Positions 26,272 through 33,923 of a stretch of 53,141 bases of DNA are shown here, piece by piece. The translations under genes and the position numbers were made by a program. Positions within the stretch are counted from its first letter, which is position 1. Each line of letters begins with the position of its first letter. The stretch covers positions 1 through 53,141 of the forward strand of contig NQOV01000013.1 of NCBI GenBank assembly GCA_002632265.1, written 5' to 3'. Source of the DNA: Rhodospirillaceae bacterium MC! (GTDB lineage Bacteria; Pseudomonadota; Alphaproteobacteria; MC1). The notes under the pieces are model-generated. The model was not told the DNA's origin and made no database searches. It worked only from the letters and a program-made list of their open reading frames with translations.

Positions 26272-26991
26272 TTAACTACCACCTTGAATATAATCATCCA
26301 CCCATTTTTTCACTGTTTTACTTGATTCGCCGATGATTGTTTCGTCGAAGAAGTCGGATACTAGGGTATTATTTAAGTTAAATTCTATGGTTTTCGCTCC
26401 GTATTCCTTGGCGAATCTTACGAATCCGCTTGCTGGGTAGACGTTGCCCGATGTTCCTATGGAGCAGAAAATATCACAAGAGCGTAATTTATCGTCAATA
26501 ACATCCATCATCAAGGGCATTTCTTCAAAAAATACGATGTTCGGACGTAAAGCAGATTCGCTACAATGGGGGCAAGAAGTATCTTGAGTGAAATCTTCCA
26601 TATATTCGCCAACGGAGTTACAAGCGGTACATCTATAAGAATTTAAACTTCCGTGCATATGGATTATCGCCTTACTTCCGCCTCGTTCATGAAGATTGTC
26701 CACATTTTGAGTAATGAGAGTAAATTCGTTATTATCATCATCCAAGCCATTAATATGATCTTCCAAGCGTGCAAGTTCCTTATGGGCAGGATTCGGATGA
26801 ATATCGCCTGAATTTAATTTGCGACGTAAGTTATTATAAAACTCATATACAAGAGTGGGATTTTTCTCTAAAGCTCTTGGAGTACATACATCTTCTACTT
26901 TATGATTTTCCCATAATCCATTATCGGCTCTAAAGGTATGCAAGCCACTTTCTGCCGAAATTCCTGCTCCTGTTAAAATAACAATTTTCAT
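26272..26991 (-). CDS. cobB: NAD-dependent protein deacylase (sirtuin)
   Basis: Removes acyl groups from lysine using NAD. The 239 residues show GAGISAESGLHTFR (8-21), TQNVDNLHERGG, the catalytic His113 in HMHGSL, a zinc site with Cys121, Cys124, Cys140 and Cys143, and CSIGTSGNVYPASGF. Class III sirtuins such as CobB and SIRT5 use a Tyr-x-x-Arg pair to bind succinyl-lysine. Here the aligned segment is FYNNLRRKL, so Tyr52 is kept but the Arg position is Leu55, and Arg appears only one residue later. Acyl specificity may therefore differ. AGGAAAA precedes the ATG. It is divergent from the next gene and followed by a family B element and a long hairpin. Confidence 0.92.
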   Translation of the reverse strand: MKIVILTGAGISAESGLHTFRADNGLWENHKVEDVCTPRALEKNPTLVYEFYNNLRRKLNSGDIHPNPAHKELARLEDHINGLDDDNNEFTLITQNVDNLHERGGSKAIIHMHGSLNSYRCTACNSVGEYMEDFTQDTSCPHCSESALRPNIVFFEEMPLMMDVIDDKLRSCDIFCSIGTSGNVYPASGFVRFAKEYGAKTIEFNLNNTLVSDFFDETIIGESSKTVKKWVDDYIQGGS

Positions 26992-27095
26992 TTTTAAAAT
27001 TTTCCTATCTATTTATGTTAATTTATAGTATACTGTATTAAAAGTATATTATACGGCAATTATTTCTTAAAACCATAAGATTCGAATTAATTGTA

Positions 27096-27125
27096 TTGGC
27101 TTTTGCTAACATTCCACCTTATAAT
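27096..27125 (+). promoter_or_regulatory. Promoter of the unknown gene and nuclease-like gene pair
   Basis: TTGGCT (27096-27101) and TATAAT (27120-27125) are separated by 18 bases, about 60 bases before the start of the first gene. Confidence 0.5.
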
Positions 27126-27188
27126 CTATTTTCAAGATAACATAATTTATGACTTTTTACAAAGAATTTAACAAAAAGGATTACTCTT

Positions 27189-27644
27189 ATGACCGATGAA
27201 ATCATTATTCAAACTCAAAAGCATTCGCAACAAATGATAGAAGCTGGCTTGTCTGCGGATTCTGTATTTGAGTTTGTCGCCTATAACAATTTAAATGTAC
27301 TATCAACCTTTATGCTAGTCGCAGAAATGGTCTTGGAAAAAAAGGACATGGCAGGCATAGAAAGATCCTTAGCAGATTTCGCCTTGCAAGTGAAGAAATT
27401 ACCTGCCTTAGAAAAGGGCTTAAAAGGTGGGAAACCGATCCAACAAGCTCTTTCTTTAATCTACGCAGAATTGGGATACTTGTCCGACGAAGGGGAAGAA
27501 GATCTCTCCGAGGCCATTATAGTAGCTATGAATTATATTAAGTTTCACAATCCCCAACTTCGCCGATTGGTAATCGCCATAAATCAAGATGCCGTTGATT
27601 CCGATTTTAATTTTGAATATGAAATACATCTATGGAGTAAATAA
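27189..27644 (+). CDS. Uncharacterised helical protein
   Basis: I do not recognise this 151-residue protein. It is acidic, mainly helical by appearance, with no signal peptide, membrane segment or metal motif. Conspicuous stretches are VFEFVAYNNLNVLSTFMLVAE, LEKGLKGGKPIQQALSLIYAE and a C-terminus ending FNFEYEIHLWSK. AAGGA lies about ten bases before the ATG. The next gene starts two bases after its stop, so the two are surely co-transcribed with an exported nuclease-like protein, though the cytoplasmic look of this one leaves the link unclear. Confidence 0.7.
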   Translation: MTDEIIIQTQKHSQQMIEAGLSADSVFEFVAYNNLNVLSTFMLVAEMVLEKKDMAGIERSLADFALQVKKLPALEKGLKGGKPIQQALSLIYAELGYLSDEGEEDLSEAIIVAMNYIKFHNPQLRRLVIAINQDAVDSDFNFEYEIHLWSK

Positions 27645-27646
27645 TT

Positions 27647-28411
27647 ATGACTAAAAACATGCTTTCCATTGCTTTATCGCTTTTAATATTCTGTGCCTTA
27701 TCTTTAACAATATCTAATGTATCTTACGCCAAGAGAACAAGATCACAGAAGATCTCAAGATCCGCTTTCCACACCTATACAAACCACTATAAAATAGGTA
27801 CAAGATTCGTAACAAAAACCTATAATATCATTGACGGTAGTAGCATTCAAACCAACGATCAGCCCTTTAAAAAGATACTATTATGGGGTATCCAAGCTCC
27901 TGCATATTATCAAACATGCGAAGATAAACGCAACAAACATATCATTTATTGCGGTAAAAATGCAACCAAAGCCCTAATGAAATTTACAAAAGGCCAAGCA
28001 ATTACTTGCGTAGTAAGCGGAACAGATCAATTTGGGCAAGTATTAGCCGAATGCCAAAACATTAACGATGACAATATCAATACTCTCATGACAACATCAG
28101 GAAACGCCCTAGCACAAACCGATATAACACAAGAATTCCTTTATGCAGAAATCAGTGCCAAACGTGCAAACGTCGGCATATGGTCAACTATTTTCGTCCG
28201 CCCTAACACTTATCTAGCCAACATCAAAAAACTTCACAAAGACCTCGCTGAATACATGCGTCAAAAGAAAAAAGAACGCCTACTAAAAGATTCTAAAGAC
28301 AAGAAAAAAGGCTTCAACGACAACTCCAACACCGACATTTTCGGCATAACTGGCGACCACTCAAACTACTCCAACAACCTAAACGACACCAACTTCAACG
28401 ACCATTTTTAA
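27647..28411 (+). CDS. Exported nuclease-fold (SNase-like) protein lacking catalytic residues
   Basis: The 254-residue protein has a signal peptide ending near SYA (residue 28) and a thermonuclease-like barrel: VTKTYNIIDGSSIQ, ILLWGIQAPAYYQTC, IIYCGKNATKALMKF, TDQFGQVLAEC, YAEISAKRANVGIWSTIF. In active nucleases the motif RLxGIDAPE supplies Arg, Asp and Glu, and GR supplies a second Arg. Here these read Leu, Gln, Ala and Gln, so it is probably a binding or structural domain. The tail from residue 205 is Lys-rich, then Asn/Asp-rich, and its DNA is strikingly C-rich (32 C and 8 G in 28321-28410 by hand count). It is co-transcribed with the unknown gene upstream. Confidence 0.82.
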   Translation: MTKNMLSIALSLLIFCALSLTISNVSYAKRTRSQKISRSAFHTYTNHYKIGTRFVTKTYNIIDGSSIQTNDQPFKKILLWGIQAPAYYQTCEDKRNKHIIYCGKNATKALMKFTKGQAITCVVSGTDQFGQVLAECQNINDDNINTLMTTSGNALAQTDITQEFLYAEISAKRANVGIWSTIFVRPNTYLANIKKLHKDLAEYMRQKKKERLLKDSKDKKKGFNDNSNTDIFGITGDHSNYSNNLNDTNFNDHF

Positions 28412-28454
28412 CCCCCACCCCACCCCAAAAAATAAGAATACCACCATATCCGTG

Positions 28455-28640
28455 ATCTTCTGCGTACCCCTGTATCTTAACAGACATTCGCACTCTTTGA
28501 TTGGGATCTTAATAAACGGTCGCACGCTTTAAGTAGATGTCTTGATAGACGGTCCAAACATAGCGATGTTGCACAAAGTTTATTCGATTTCATGTTAGAG
28601 GGTATGGGTAGGCAATTGTTTATAATATAGTTCTAGTTAT
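28455..28640 (+). repeat. Family B 3'-flank repeat, longest copy
   Basis: It contains ATCTTAACAGACATTCGCAC, then TCTTAATAAACGGTCGCAC, then GTCTTGATAGACGGTCC followed by AAACATAGCGATGTTGCAC and ending GGCAATTGTTTATAATATAG. The succession of related cores suggests internal duplication. The last part closely matches the copies at 5.4 and 5.85 kb. Confidence 0.75.
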
Positions 28641-28807
28641 CATAATAGAAATATAAGTAATAGAAATGATGTATAATGAGTCTTTATATTTGTGGGGGAA
28701 GATATCATGTGGGATGAATCTTATATTAAAGTGTGAAAAAATGGGATAAGATGTGTGGTAAAATAAACAATGCAAACAATATCATGATTAATTAATTATT
28801 TATTTCC

Positions 28808-28836
28808 TTGCAAAAAAAATATTAATCAGATATAAT
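28808..28836 (+). promoter_or_regulatory. Promoter of tRNA-Trp
   Basis: TTGCAA (28808-28813) and a perfect TATAAT (28831-28836) are 17 bases apart. The predicted start falls about six bases before the mature tRNA. Confidence 0.8.
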
Positions 28837-28848
28837 ATGAAATATTGT

Positions 28849-28924
28849 AGGGGAATAGCTCAATTGGCAGAGCATCGGTCTCCAAAACCGAGGGCTGTGG
28901 GTTCGAGTCCCTCTTCCCCTGCCA
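28849..28924 (+). tRNA. trnW: tRNA-Trp (CCA anticodon)
   Basis: A full cloverleaf is visible. The acceptor arm AGGGGAA pairs with TTCCCCT. The D-arm contains AGCTCAATTGGCAGAGC. The anticodon loop CTCCAAA on the stem TCGGT/ACCGA gives anticodon CCA, and the T-arm contains GGGTTCGAGTCCC. The discriminator G is followed by a genomically encoded CCA (28922-28924). It precedes secE and nusG, the usual bacterial neighbourhood. Confidence 0.97.
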
Positions 28925-28927
28925 TAC

Positions 28928-29004
28928 AAAAATATACTATATTTTTACATGTGAGATTTATCTTTAAGAATCTGATACAATGTGTGAAAATATAGTATAT
29001 TTTT
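28928..29004 (+). terminator. Inverted repeat immediately 3' of tRNA-Trp
   Basis: AAAAATATACTATATTTT (28928-28945) and AAAATATAGTATATTTTT (28987-29004) are perfect 18-base complements enclosing 41 bases, with a further AGATT/AATCT pairing inside. It starts three bases after the CCA and ends in a T-run, so it may terminate the tRNA transcript or mark its processing before secE. Confidence 0.6.
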
Positions 29005-29079
29005 ATATGTATAGCTTGGAAAATACATGCTAATAAAGTACGATTTTTTTCATTCTTAAAAATAAAATGAAAAATTACA

Positions 29080-29108
29080 TTGTAACTACGAGAATTATAT
29101 GTTATATT
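29080..29108 (+). promoter_or_regulatory. Promoter of secE-nusG
   Basis: TTGTAA (29080-29085) and TATATT (29103-29108) are spaced by 17 bases, about 45 bases before the secE start. Confidence 0.5.
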
Positions 29109-29152
29109 AGCCATATTATAAAAGTACTAACGTTTATCAGGAGAAATTCACT

Positions 29153-29422
29153 ATGGCACACACCTCGCCAAAAAAATTCTTTTTACAAGTAAAATCAGAA
29201 GCAAAAAAAGTAACATGGTCTACTAGAAAAGAAACAATAATGACATCTGCAACAGTTATTGTTTTAGCGGTTTTAATAGCTTTCTTCTTTTTTATTGTCG
29301 ATAAAATACTAGATTCAGGGGTTACAAGTATCTTTAATCCTAATACACATATAGCGATCATTGGGGGCGTTATTGTTGTTATTATGGCTTGTATTGTACT
29401 TCTTTTAGGTGCAGGGGGATAA
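29153..29422 (+). CDS. secE: Preprotein translocase subunit SecE with an extra C-terminal helix
   Basis: SecE clamps SecY in the Sec translocon. The amphipathic start is typical (KKFFLQVKSEAKKVTWSTRKETIMTS), followed by the conserved membrane helix to about residue 55. The protein does not stop there as compact 60-70-residue SecE proteins do. It continues with a short polar link and a second hydrophobic stretch, HIAIIGGVIVVIMACIVLLL (about 63-83). This predicts two membrane helices, the extra one C-terminal, unlike E. coli SecE, whose extra helices are N-terminal. AGGAG precedes the ATG. nusG begins four bases after its stop. Confidence 0.92.
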   Translation: MAHTSPKKFFLQVKSEAKKVTWSTRKETIMTSATVIVLAVLIAFFFFIVDKILDSGVTSIFNPNTHIAIIGGVIVVIMACIVLLLGAGG

Positions 29423-29426
29423 TATC

Positions 29427-29975
29427 ATGGCAGAGCAAACAGATAAAAAAGCAAGGTGGTATGTTGTTAACGTACAAGCCAATATGGAAAAAAAAGTGCG
29501 TGAGCTGATTCTTGAAAAAGCCGAAACTCGTGGACTGGCTGATATGATCGAAGAAATTCTTATTCCTATGGAAAAGATTATCGATATCAGATCCCATAAA
29601 AAAGTTGAAGTTGAACGTAAATATTTCCCTGGTTATGTGATAGTTAAAGCAAAACTAACTGATAACGTATGGCATTTAATAAAAGATACGCCAAAAGTTA
29701 CAGGATTCTTAGGTGCGAGAAATCGTCCTATTCCTGTAAGCCAAGCGGAGATCGATAAAATCGTCAACCAAATGGAAGACGATAGCACACAAGCAACTTC
29801 AATTATCGATTACAGCGTAGGCGAAGAAGTTAAAGTGATTGACGGTGCTTTTACTGGCTTTTCTGGTTTGATCCAAGAAATCGACGAAGATAAAGCCTTG
29901 TTAAAAATCAATGTCTCTATTTTTGGGCGTGAAACCCCTGTTACCTTAGAAGGTAATCAAGTGGAAAAACTTTAA
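29427..29975 (+). CDS. nusG: Transcription termination/antitermination factor NusG
   Basis: NusG binds RNA polymerase through its NGN domain and links it to Rho or ribosomal S10 through its KOW domain. The 182 residues include KARWYVVNVQANMEKKVRE, FPGYVIVKAKL and the C-terminal YSVGEEVKVIDGAFTGFSG with SIFGRETPVTLE. A longer frame from 29409 overlaps secE. The ATG at 29427 is preceded by a strong GGGGG-type site formed by the last secE codons. The usual followers rplK and rplA are absent; trxA comes next with its own promoter. Confidence 0.96.
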   Translation: MAEQTDKKARWYVVNVQANMEKKVRELILEKAETRGLADMIEEILIPMEKIIDIRSHKKVEVERKYFPGYVIVKAKLTDNVWHLIKDTPKVTGFLGARNRPIPVSQAEIDKIVNQMEDDSTQATSIIDYSVGEEVKVIDGAFTGFSGLIQEIDEDKALLKINVSIFGRETPVTLEGNQVEKL

Positions 29976-29997
29976 CGATTCACAAAAATATTTACTA

Positions 29998-30026
29998 TTG
30001 ATTTTATAAGCAAATAATACTATAAT
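29998..30026 (+). promoter_or_regulatory. Promoter of trxA
   Basis: TTGATT (29998-30003) and TATAAT (30021-30026) are separated by 17 bases, 60 bases before the trxA start. Confidence 0.65.
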
Positions 30027-30085
30027 TATTTCATGTAAACAATATATATACATACACAATAAACAATCAAGAAAAGAGACTAATC

Positions 30086-30403
30086 ATGGCTAAAGAGTTA
30101 ACAGACGCAAACTGGACCGCAGAAGTTTTACAATCACAAAAACCCGTAGTAGTGGATTTTTGGGCAGAATGGTGTGGCCCTTGCCGTGCCATAGCTCCAA
30201 TCATTGACAAACTATCTACAGAAATGACAGATCAGGTAACAATCGGCAAACTAAACGTTGACAACAGCCCAGAAACTGCAGGAACATACCAAATCCGCAG
30301 TATCCCAACCATGATCATGTTCAAAAACGGCGAACCATTTGCCGTAAGAGTCGGCGGTTCTAGCGAATCCGACATCAAAGCTTGGATCGAAGAAAATATA
30401 TAA
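30086..30403 (+). CDS. trxA: Thioredoxin
   Basis: A 105-residue cytoplasmic disulfide reductase. The active site WCGPC has Cys30 and Cys33 within VVVDFWAEWCGPC, the buried Asp25 is present, and the cis-Pro motif reads SIPTMIMF. The length and order of elements match E. coli thioredoxin 1. It has its own promoter and converges with rpe, sharing a symmetrical hairpin between them. Confidence 0.97.
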   Translation: MAKELTDANWTAEVLQSQKPVVVDFWAEWCGPCRAIAPIIDKLSTEMTDQVTIGKLNVDNSPETAGTYQIRSIPTMIMFKNGEPFAVRVGGSSESDIKAWIEENI

Positions 30404-30439
30404 TTAGTTATTTTCCAAAAGAAATACATAAACTATCCC

Positions 30440-30471
30440 AATACAACAGTACTATATAATACTGTTGTATT
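30440..30471. terminator. Bidirectional terminator between trxA and rpe
   Basis: AATACAACAGTA (30440-30451) and TACTGTTGTATT (30460-30471) form a perfect 12-base stem with an eight-base loop, followed by GTATTTTATATT on the plus side. It lies midway between convergent genes. Confidence 0.7.
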
Positions 30472-30519
30472 GTATTTTATATTCTTTTAGTTTTATTTTT
30501 ATTTTTATTCTCGTATATC

Positions 30520-31194
30520 TTACTCACAGGCCTTTAGCTTTAACATGGAAATGGCTTGAGCGTAATCGTCGGTATTATATACGGCAGAGCCTGCAACAAA
30601 GGAGGTTGCTCCTGCTTGGTGAGCGGTGGTGATAGTGTTTTTGTTTATGCCACCGTCGAGTTCGATTTCAATATGGTTAATTTCGAGCATTTCGCATAGG
30701 GCTTGCAAGCTTTGTATTTTATTAAGGGATGTGGGAATAAAGCTTTGACCACCGTAACCTGGATTGACAGTCATTAAGAGAACCGAATCAATATCATGAA
30801 TGATCGGTTCGACTGTAGTTATGGAAGTGCCTGGATTTATGGCTACTCCTGCTTGGATATCAAAGGATTTAATTAATTGAATGGCTCTATGCAAATGTTT
30901 TTCGGCTTCCACATGGATATAGATTCGGTCTGCTCCTGCTTTAGCGAAATTTTCGATTTGTAACATGGGATTTTCGATCATTAAATGAACATCAAAAAAT
31001 AATTTTGAATGGGGTCGAATGGCTTTAACCACATCCGAACCGAAAGTAATGGGGGGAACGAAATGACCGTCCATAATATCAATGTGTAAATAATCAGCAC
31101 CTGCCTTTTCTACTGCCATAACTTCTTGGGCTAAATTGGCGAAATCTGCAGATAAAATAGACGGTGCTATTTTAATATAATTGGCGTTGCTCAT
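30520..31194 (-). CDS. rpe: Ribulose-phosphate 3-epimerase
   Basis: Interconverts ribulose 5-phosphate and xylulose 5-phosphate in the pentose phosphate pathway. The 224-residue TIM barrel shows KIAPSILSADFANL near the start, LHIDIMDGHFVPPITFG with the catalytic Asp and metal His, VHLMIENP, MTVNPGYGGQSF and the second catalytic Asp in ELDGGINKNT. The ribosome binding site AGGGAT overlaps the stop codon of the upstream cytochrome c gene, so the two are co-transcribed. Confidence 0.96.
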   Translation of the reverse strand: MSNANYIKIAPSILSADFANLAQEVMAVEKAGADYLHIDIMDGHFVPPITFGSDVVKAIRPHSKLFFDVHLMIENPMLQIENFAKAGADRIYIHVEAEKHLHRAIQLIKSFDIQAGVAINPGTSITTVEPIIHDIDSVLLMTVNPGYGGQSFIPTSLNKIQSLQALCEMLEINHIEIELDGGINKNTITTAHQAGATSFVAGSAVYNTDDYAQAISMLKLKACE

Positions 31195-31203
31195 TAATTA
31201 TCC

Positions 31204-31722
31204 CTATTCTTCTGGACGTTGTAAAGTTTTTAAGAGTTTTAAAATCGCTTGTCTATCGATGATACGATTTAATTTAAAACCCATTTTCCCACGTGCTTTT
31301 TTATTATTCAAGCGAGTTCTTAACATTACCTTAGGATTATATAAATACGCCATTAATAAATCTTCTGTCCATGTTGGTTCAAGAGTTCCTAAAGTTTTAA
31401 GATCTTCGGAATAGTTATACCCCCCTGCCTGTGCTATGGGACGCCCTACGATTCCGAACAATGTAGGCCCCGCATCAGGATTGGTTTTCTGCTCTTCTGT
31501 TGCTTCTAAAGCATGGCATTGGCGACAACTACTCACAACTAAGTTCGCCCTTTCGTTTACACTAATTGTTGCCTCGATTTTTTCTTTCTTATCGCTACCA
31601 CCTGCGGATTTTTTTTCTTCCGCTCCGTAAGCTCTTGTTGTGATTGTTAATAATAAAATGACTGATAACAATAATCTTAACAACAAGAATGTTGATGATC
31701 CTAATAATATTTTTTTCCACAT
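31204..31722 (-). CDS. Membrane-anchored class I cytochrome c
   Basis: This 172-residue periplasmic electron carrier has an N-terminal signal or anchor (about 3-32), heme site C66-R-Q-C69-H70, the c2-like loop AGPTLFGIVGRPIAQAGGYNYS (84-105), and the axial Met147 in RGKMGF. The long Lys/Glu-rich linker after the anchor (about 36-52) suggests it stays tethered. It probably shuttles electrons to an oxidase. It lies immediately upstream of rpe; the pairing has no obvious metabolic meaning. Confidence 0.88.
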   Translation of the reverse strand: MWKKILLGSSTFLLLRLLLSVILLLTITTRAYGAEEKKSAGGSDKKEKIEATISVNERANLVVSSCRQCHALEATEEQKTNPDAGPTLFGIVGRPIAQAGGYNYSEDLKTLGTLEPTWTEDLLMAYLYNPKVMLRTRLNNKKARGKMGFKLNRIIDRQAILKLLKTLQRPEE

Positions 31723-31772
31723 ATCTCTAACCTTTTAAATTCTAAACCTTTATATTAAATTCTTATGTTTTG

Positions 31773-32765
31773 TTATTTTGATCTATTCACAACAAAATCC
31801 AACAAATCGCCCAAATGTGTTTTGACTTCATGATCAGGCAAAAGCGATAAATTCCCATGAGCCTTTTCTACCCACACATGAGCCTCTTTAATGGAATAAT
31901 TGATAGCGTCATACTTTTGGATAATCTCTTGGACTCTTTGCCAATCATTATCGTGAATATCAAGCTCGCCAAAAGTACGCTTAAAGAACTCAAGCTCTTC
32001 TTGGTTTTTGTGTGCTTTGGCTTGGGATATACAATACAAAATTGGTAAAGTAACTTTACCTTCTTTAAAATCATCGCCTGTATTTTTACCTGTTTGCTTT
32101 TCATCTCCAACATAATCTAGTATATCATCAGAAATCTGAAATGCAATACCTAAATTCATACCATATTCATAGGCTTGTTGGATTTTCTCTGGCGTAGTTT
32201 CGGCAATTACCGCTCCCACTTGAGTAGCGGCGGCAAACAATACCGCTGTTTTAGATTTTATAACTTCCAAATAATCTTCATAGCTGATTTCAATATCGTT
32301 AGTAAACATCAATTGAAGTACTTCGCCTTGAGCAATCAATGCCGAGGCTTTCGAAAGGATTCCCATAACTTCAAGGGAATTACATTCTACCATAAGTTCG
32401 AAACTTCTAGTAAAAAGGAAATCTCCCACAAGTACCGAAGGTTTATTTCCCCATACCACACTTGCGGTTTCCGTGCCACGGCGAGTGGCTGATTCGTCGA
32501 CTACGTCATCATGAAGCAAGGTAGCTGTGTGAATAAATTCCACACATCCAGCCAATTTATGATGATAATCTCCCTGATAATCAAAGATCTTAGCAATCGC
32601 CAACGTCAACAACGGACGCAAGCGTTTACCTGAATTCATTATGATATATCCAGATAATTGCTGTATCAATTCCACAGGCGAATACATTTTGTCAACTATT
32701 AATTGATTGGTTTTCGTTACATCCTCGTTTAAAAGTTCATTTAAGGCTATTAAAGGGTTACTCAT
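31773..32765 (-). CDS. ispB: Octaprenyl (polyprenyl) diphosphate synthase
   Basis: Builds the long isoprenoid side chain of ubiquinone from isopentenyl diphosphate. The 330 residues show both Asp-rich motifs, DDVVD (86-90) and DDILD (213-217), with GKRLRP (46-51) and QGEVLQL. The small residues before the first Asp-rich motif fit a long-chain product. It is divergent from trmN6, an arrangement common in alphaproteobacteria. Confidence 0.94.
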   Translation of the reverse strand: MSNPLIALNELLNEDVTKTNQLIVDKMYSPVELIQQLSGYIIMNSGKRLRPLLTLAIAKIFDYQGDYHHKLAGCVEFIHTATLLHDDVVDESATRRGTETASVVWGNKPSVLVGDFLFTRSFELMVECNSLEVMGILSKASALIAQGEVLQLMFTNDIEISYEDYLEVIKSKTAVLFAAATQVGAVIAETTPEKIQQAYEYGMNLGIAFQISDDILDYVGDEKQTGKNTGDDFKEGKVTLPILYCISQAKAHKNQEELEFFKRTFGELDIHDNDWQRVQEIIQKYDAINYSIKEAHVWVEKAHGNLSLLPDHEVKTHLGDLLDFVVNRSK

Positions 32766-32858
32766 TACAATGATATCTTTCCAGTTTAAACAAATTCATT
32801 AAGATAATAAATTTACATTACGATAATCTCACAGATAGTCATAATATAAAAAAAACTA

Positions 32859-32886
32859 TTGACTTAATTTTATAATATTATACTAT
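32859..32886 (+). promoter_or_regulatory. Promoter of trmN6
   Basis: TTGACT (32859-32864) and TACTAT (32881-32886) are 16 bases apart in the 167-base divergent gap between ispB and trmN6. Confidence 0.5.
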
Positions 32887-32932
32887 CACTTATTAAGGAA
32901 AACATCAAGCATGAATTTTAGGTATTTCAAAA

Positions 32933-33691
32933 ATGGAAACAACAAATGATTATATACTAGGTAATCGAGTGTTATTAACTCAACCAAAATATGGTTATAA
33001 AGCAGGACTTGACGCCGTTTTACTAGCTTCTATTATCAAGATAAAAAAGAATCAAAAAATTATCGATATGGGTTGCGGTGTCGGTGCGATATCCTTGTGC
33101 ATGGCCTTTCATGCCTTTGAAAATGATATCCCATGCGAAATTCATGGCTTGGAAATACAAGAAGATCTAGCAAATCTCATGCAAGAAAACATCAAGCAAA
33201 ATCCCTTTGGCAAAAACATAAAAGTTATAAATGATAATCTAAAAAATATCCCCACAAATGATATTCCTTACAATTATTATGATCATGTGGTATGCAATCC
33301 CCCATATATGGACGCTACAAAAGGCTTAAAACCACAAAATACTTCTCGAGCAATCGCCCACGCCGAAAGCTCGGATATTACCCTTGAAACATGGATAAAA
33401 ACCGCCTTTAAGATAGTAAAAAATCGTGGAACAATTAGCTTTATCCACACAGCCGATCGTGCCGATGAAATCATACACCTATGCCATAAAACAGGCGGAG
33501 AAACAACCATTTACCCCATATTCTCCCACAAAACCCCCAACAAATCCGCTAAACGAGTTATTATCCAATCTCGCCGTGGAGTAAAAGGTGGCTCTCGCCT
33601 CATGCCCGGCCTTATCATCCACGATTCACACAATGATTACACCACACAAGCACAGAATATACTATTTAACGCACACACTATAGAATTTTAA
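32933..33691 (+). CDS. trmN6: tRNA1(Val) adenine-37 N6-methyltransferase-like protein
   Basis: A SAM-dependent methyltransferase of 252 residues. It opens with GNRVLLTQPKYGYKAGLDAV, the characteristic start of the TrmN6/YfiC family. The SAM motif is DMGCGVG (45-51), and the amino-methyltransferase motif NPPY (122-125) indicates N6-adenine methylation. The E. coli enzyme modifies A37 of tRNA1(Val). AGGT lies about ten bases upstream of the ATG. The last codons are C-rich, as in several other genes here. Confidence 0.88.
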   Translation: METTNDYILGNRVLLTQPKYGYKAGLDAVLLASIIKIKKNQKIIDMGCGVGAISLCMAFHAFENDIPCEIHGLEIQEDLANLMQENIKQNPFGKNIKVINDNLKNIPTNDIPYNYYDHVVCNPPYMDATKGLKPQNTSRAIAHAESSDITLETWIKTAFKIVKNRGTISFIHTADRADEIIHLCHKTGGETTIYPIFSHKTPNKSAKRVIIQSRRGVKGGSRLMPGLIIHDSHNDYTTQAQNILFNAHTIEF

Positions 33692-33840
33692 TATTAATAT
33701 GTTAGAGTCTTTATATAATAAGAGGCTTTAATATAATAAGAGTCTTTATATATGAGAGTCTTAAATATTAGAAACTACATAATTAATACAAAGACATACT
33801 AAAGATAAGACAATTAAAAATCATATTATTATAAAAGCAC

Positions 33841-33870
33841 TTGATTTTTGTAATCTAAAAATGATATACT
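33841..33870 (+). promoter_or_regulatory. Promoter of the small zinc-ribbon gene and probably glyQS
   Basis: TTGATT (33841-33846) and TATACT (33865-33870) are separated by 18 bases, 53 bases before the ATG at 33924. Confidence 0.55.
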
Positions 33871-33923
33871 GATATTCATAAAAAAAAGAATAATTTTAAT
33901 TTTATCATAAGGTGTATTTTACA

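Larger units (their letters stand above)
28412..28848. other. Gene-free gap before tRNA-Trp
   Basis: Just after the preceding stop comes a C-rich tract on the plus strand (CCCCCACCCCACCCC at about 28413-28427). A family B element with at least two cores follows, then AT-rich DNA, then the tRNA promoter. No reading frame of note is present. Confidence 0.7.

Noticed and set aside
27647-28411. Active thermonuclease
   Set aside because: The fold is recognisable but the Arg, Asp and Glu positions required for catalysis are all replaced.
28413-28427. G-quadruplex on the minus strand of the C-rich tract
   Set aside because: Only three runs of four or more G are contiguous. A fourth short run would be needed, so I do not claim it.
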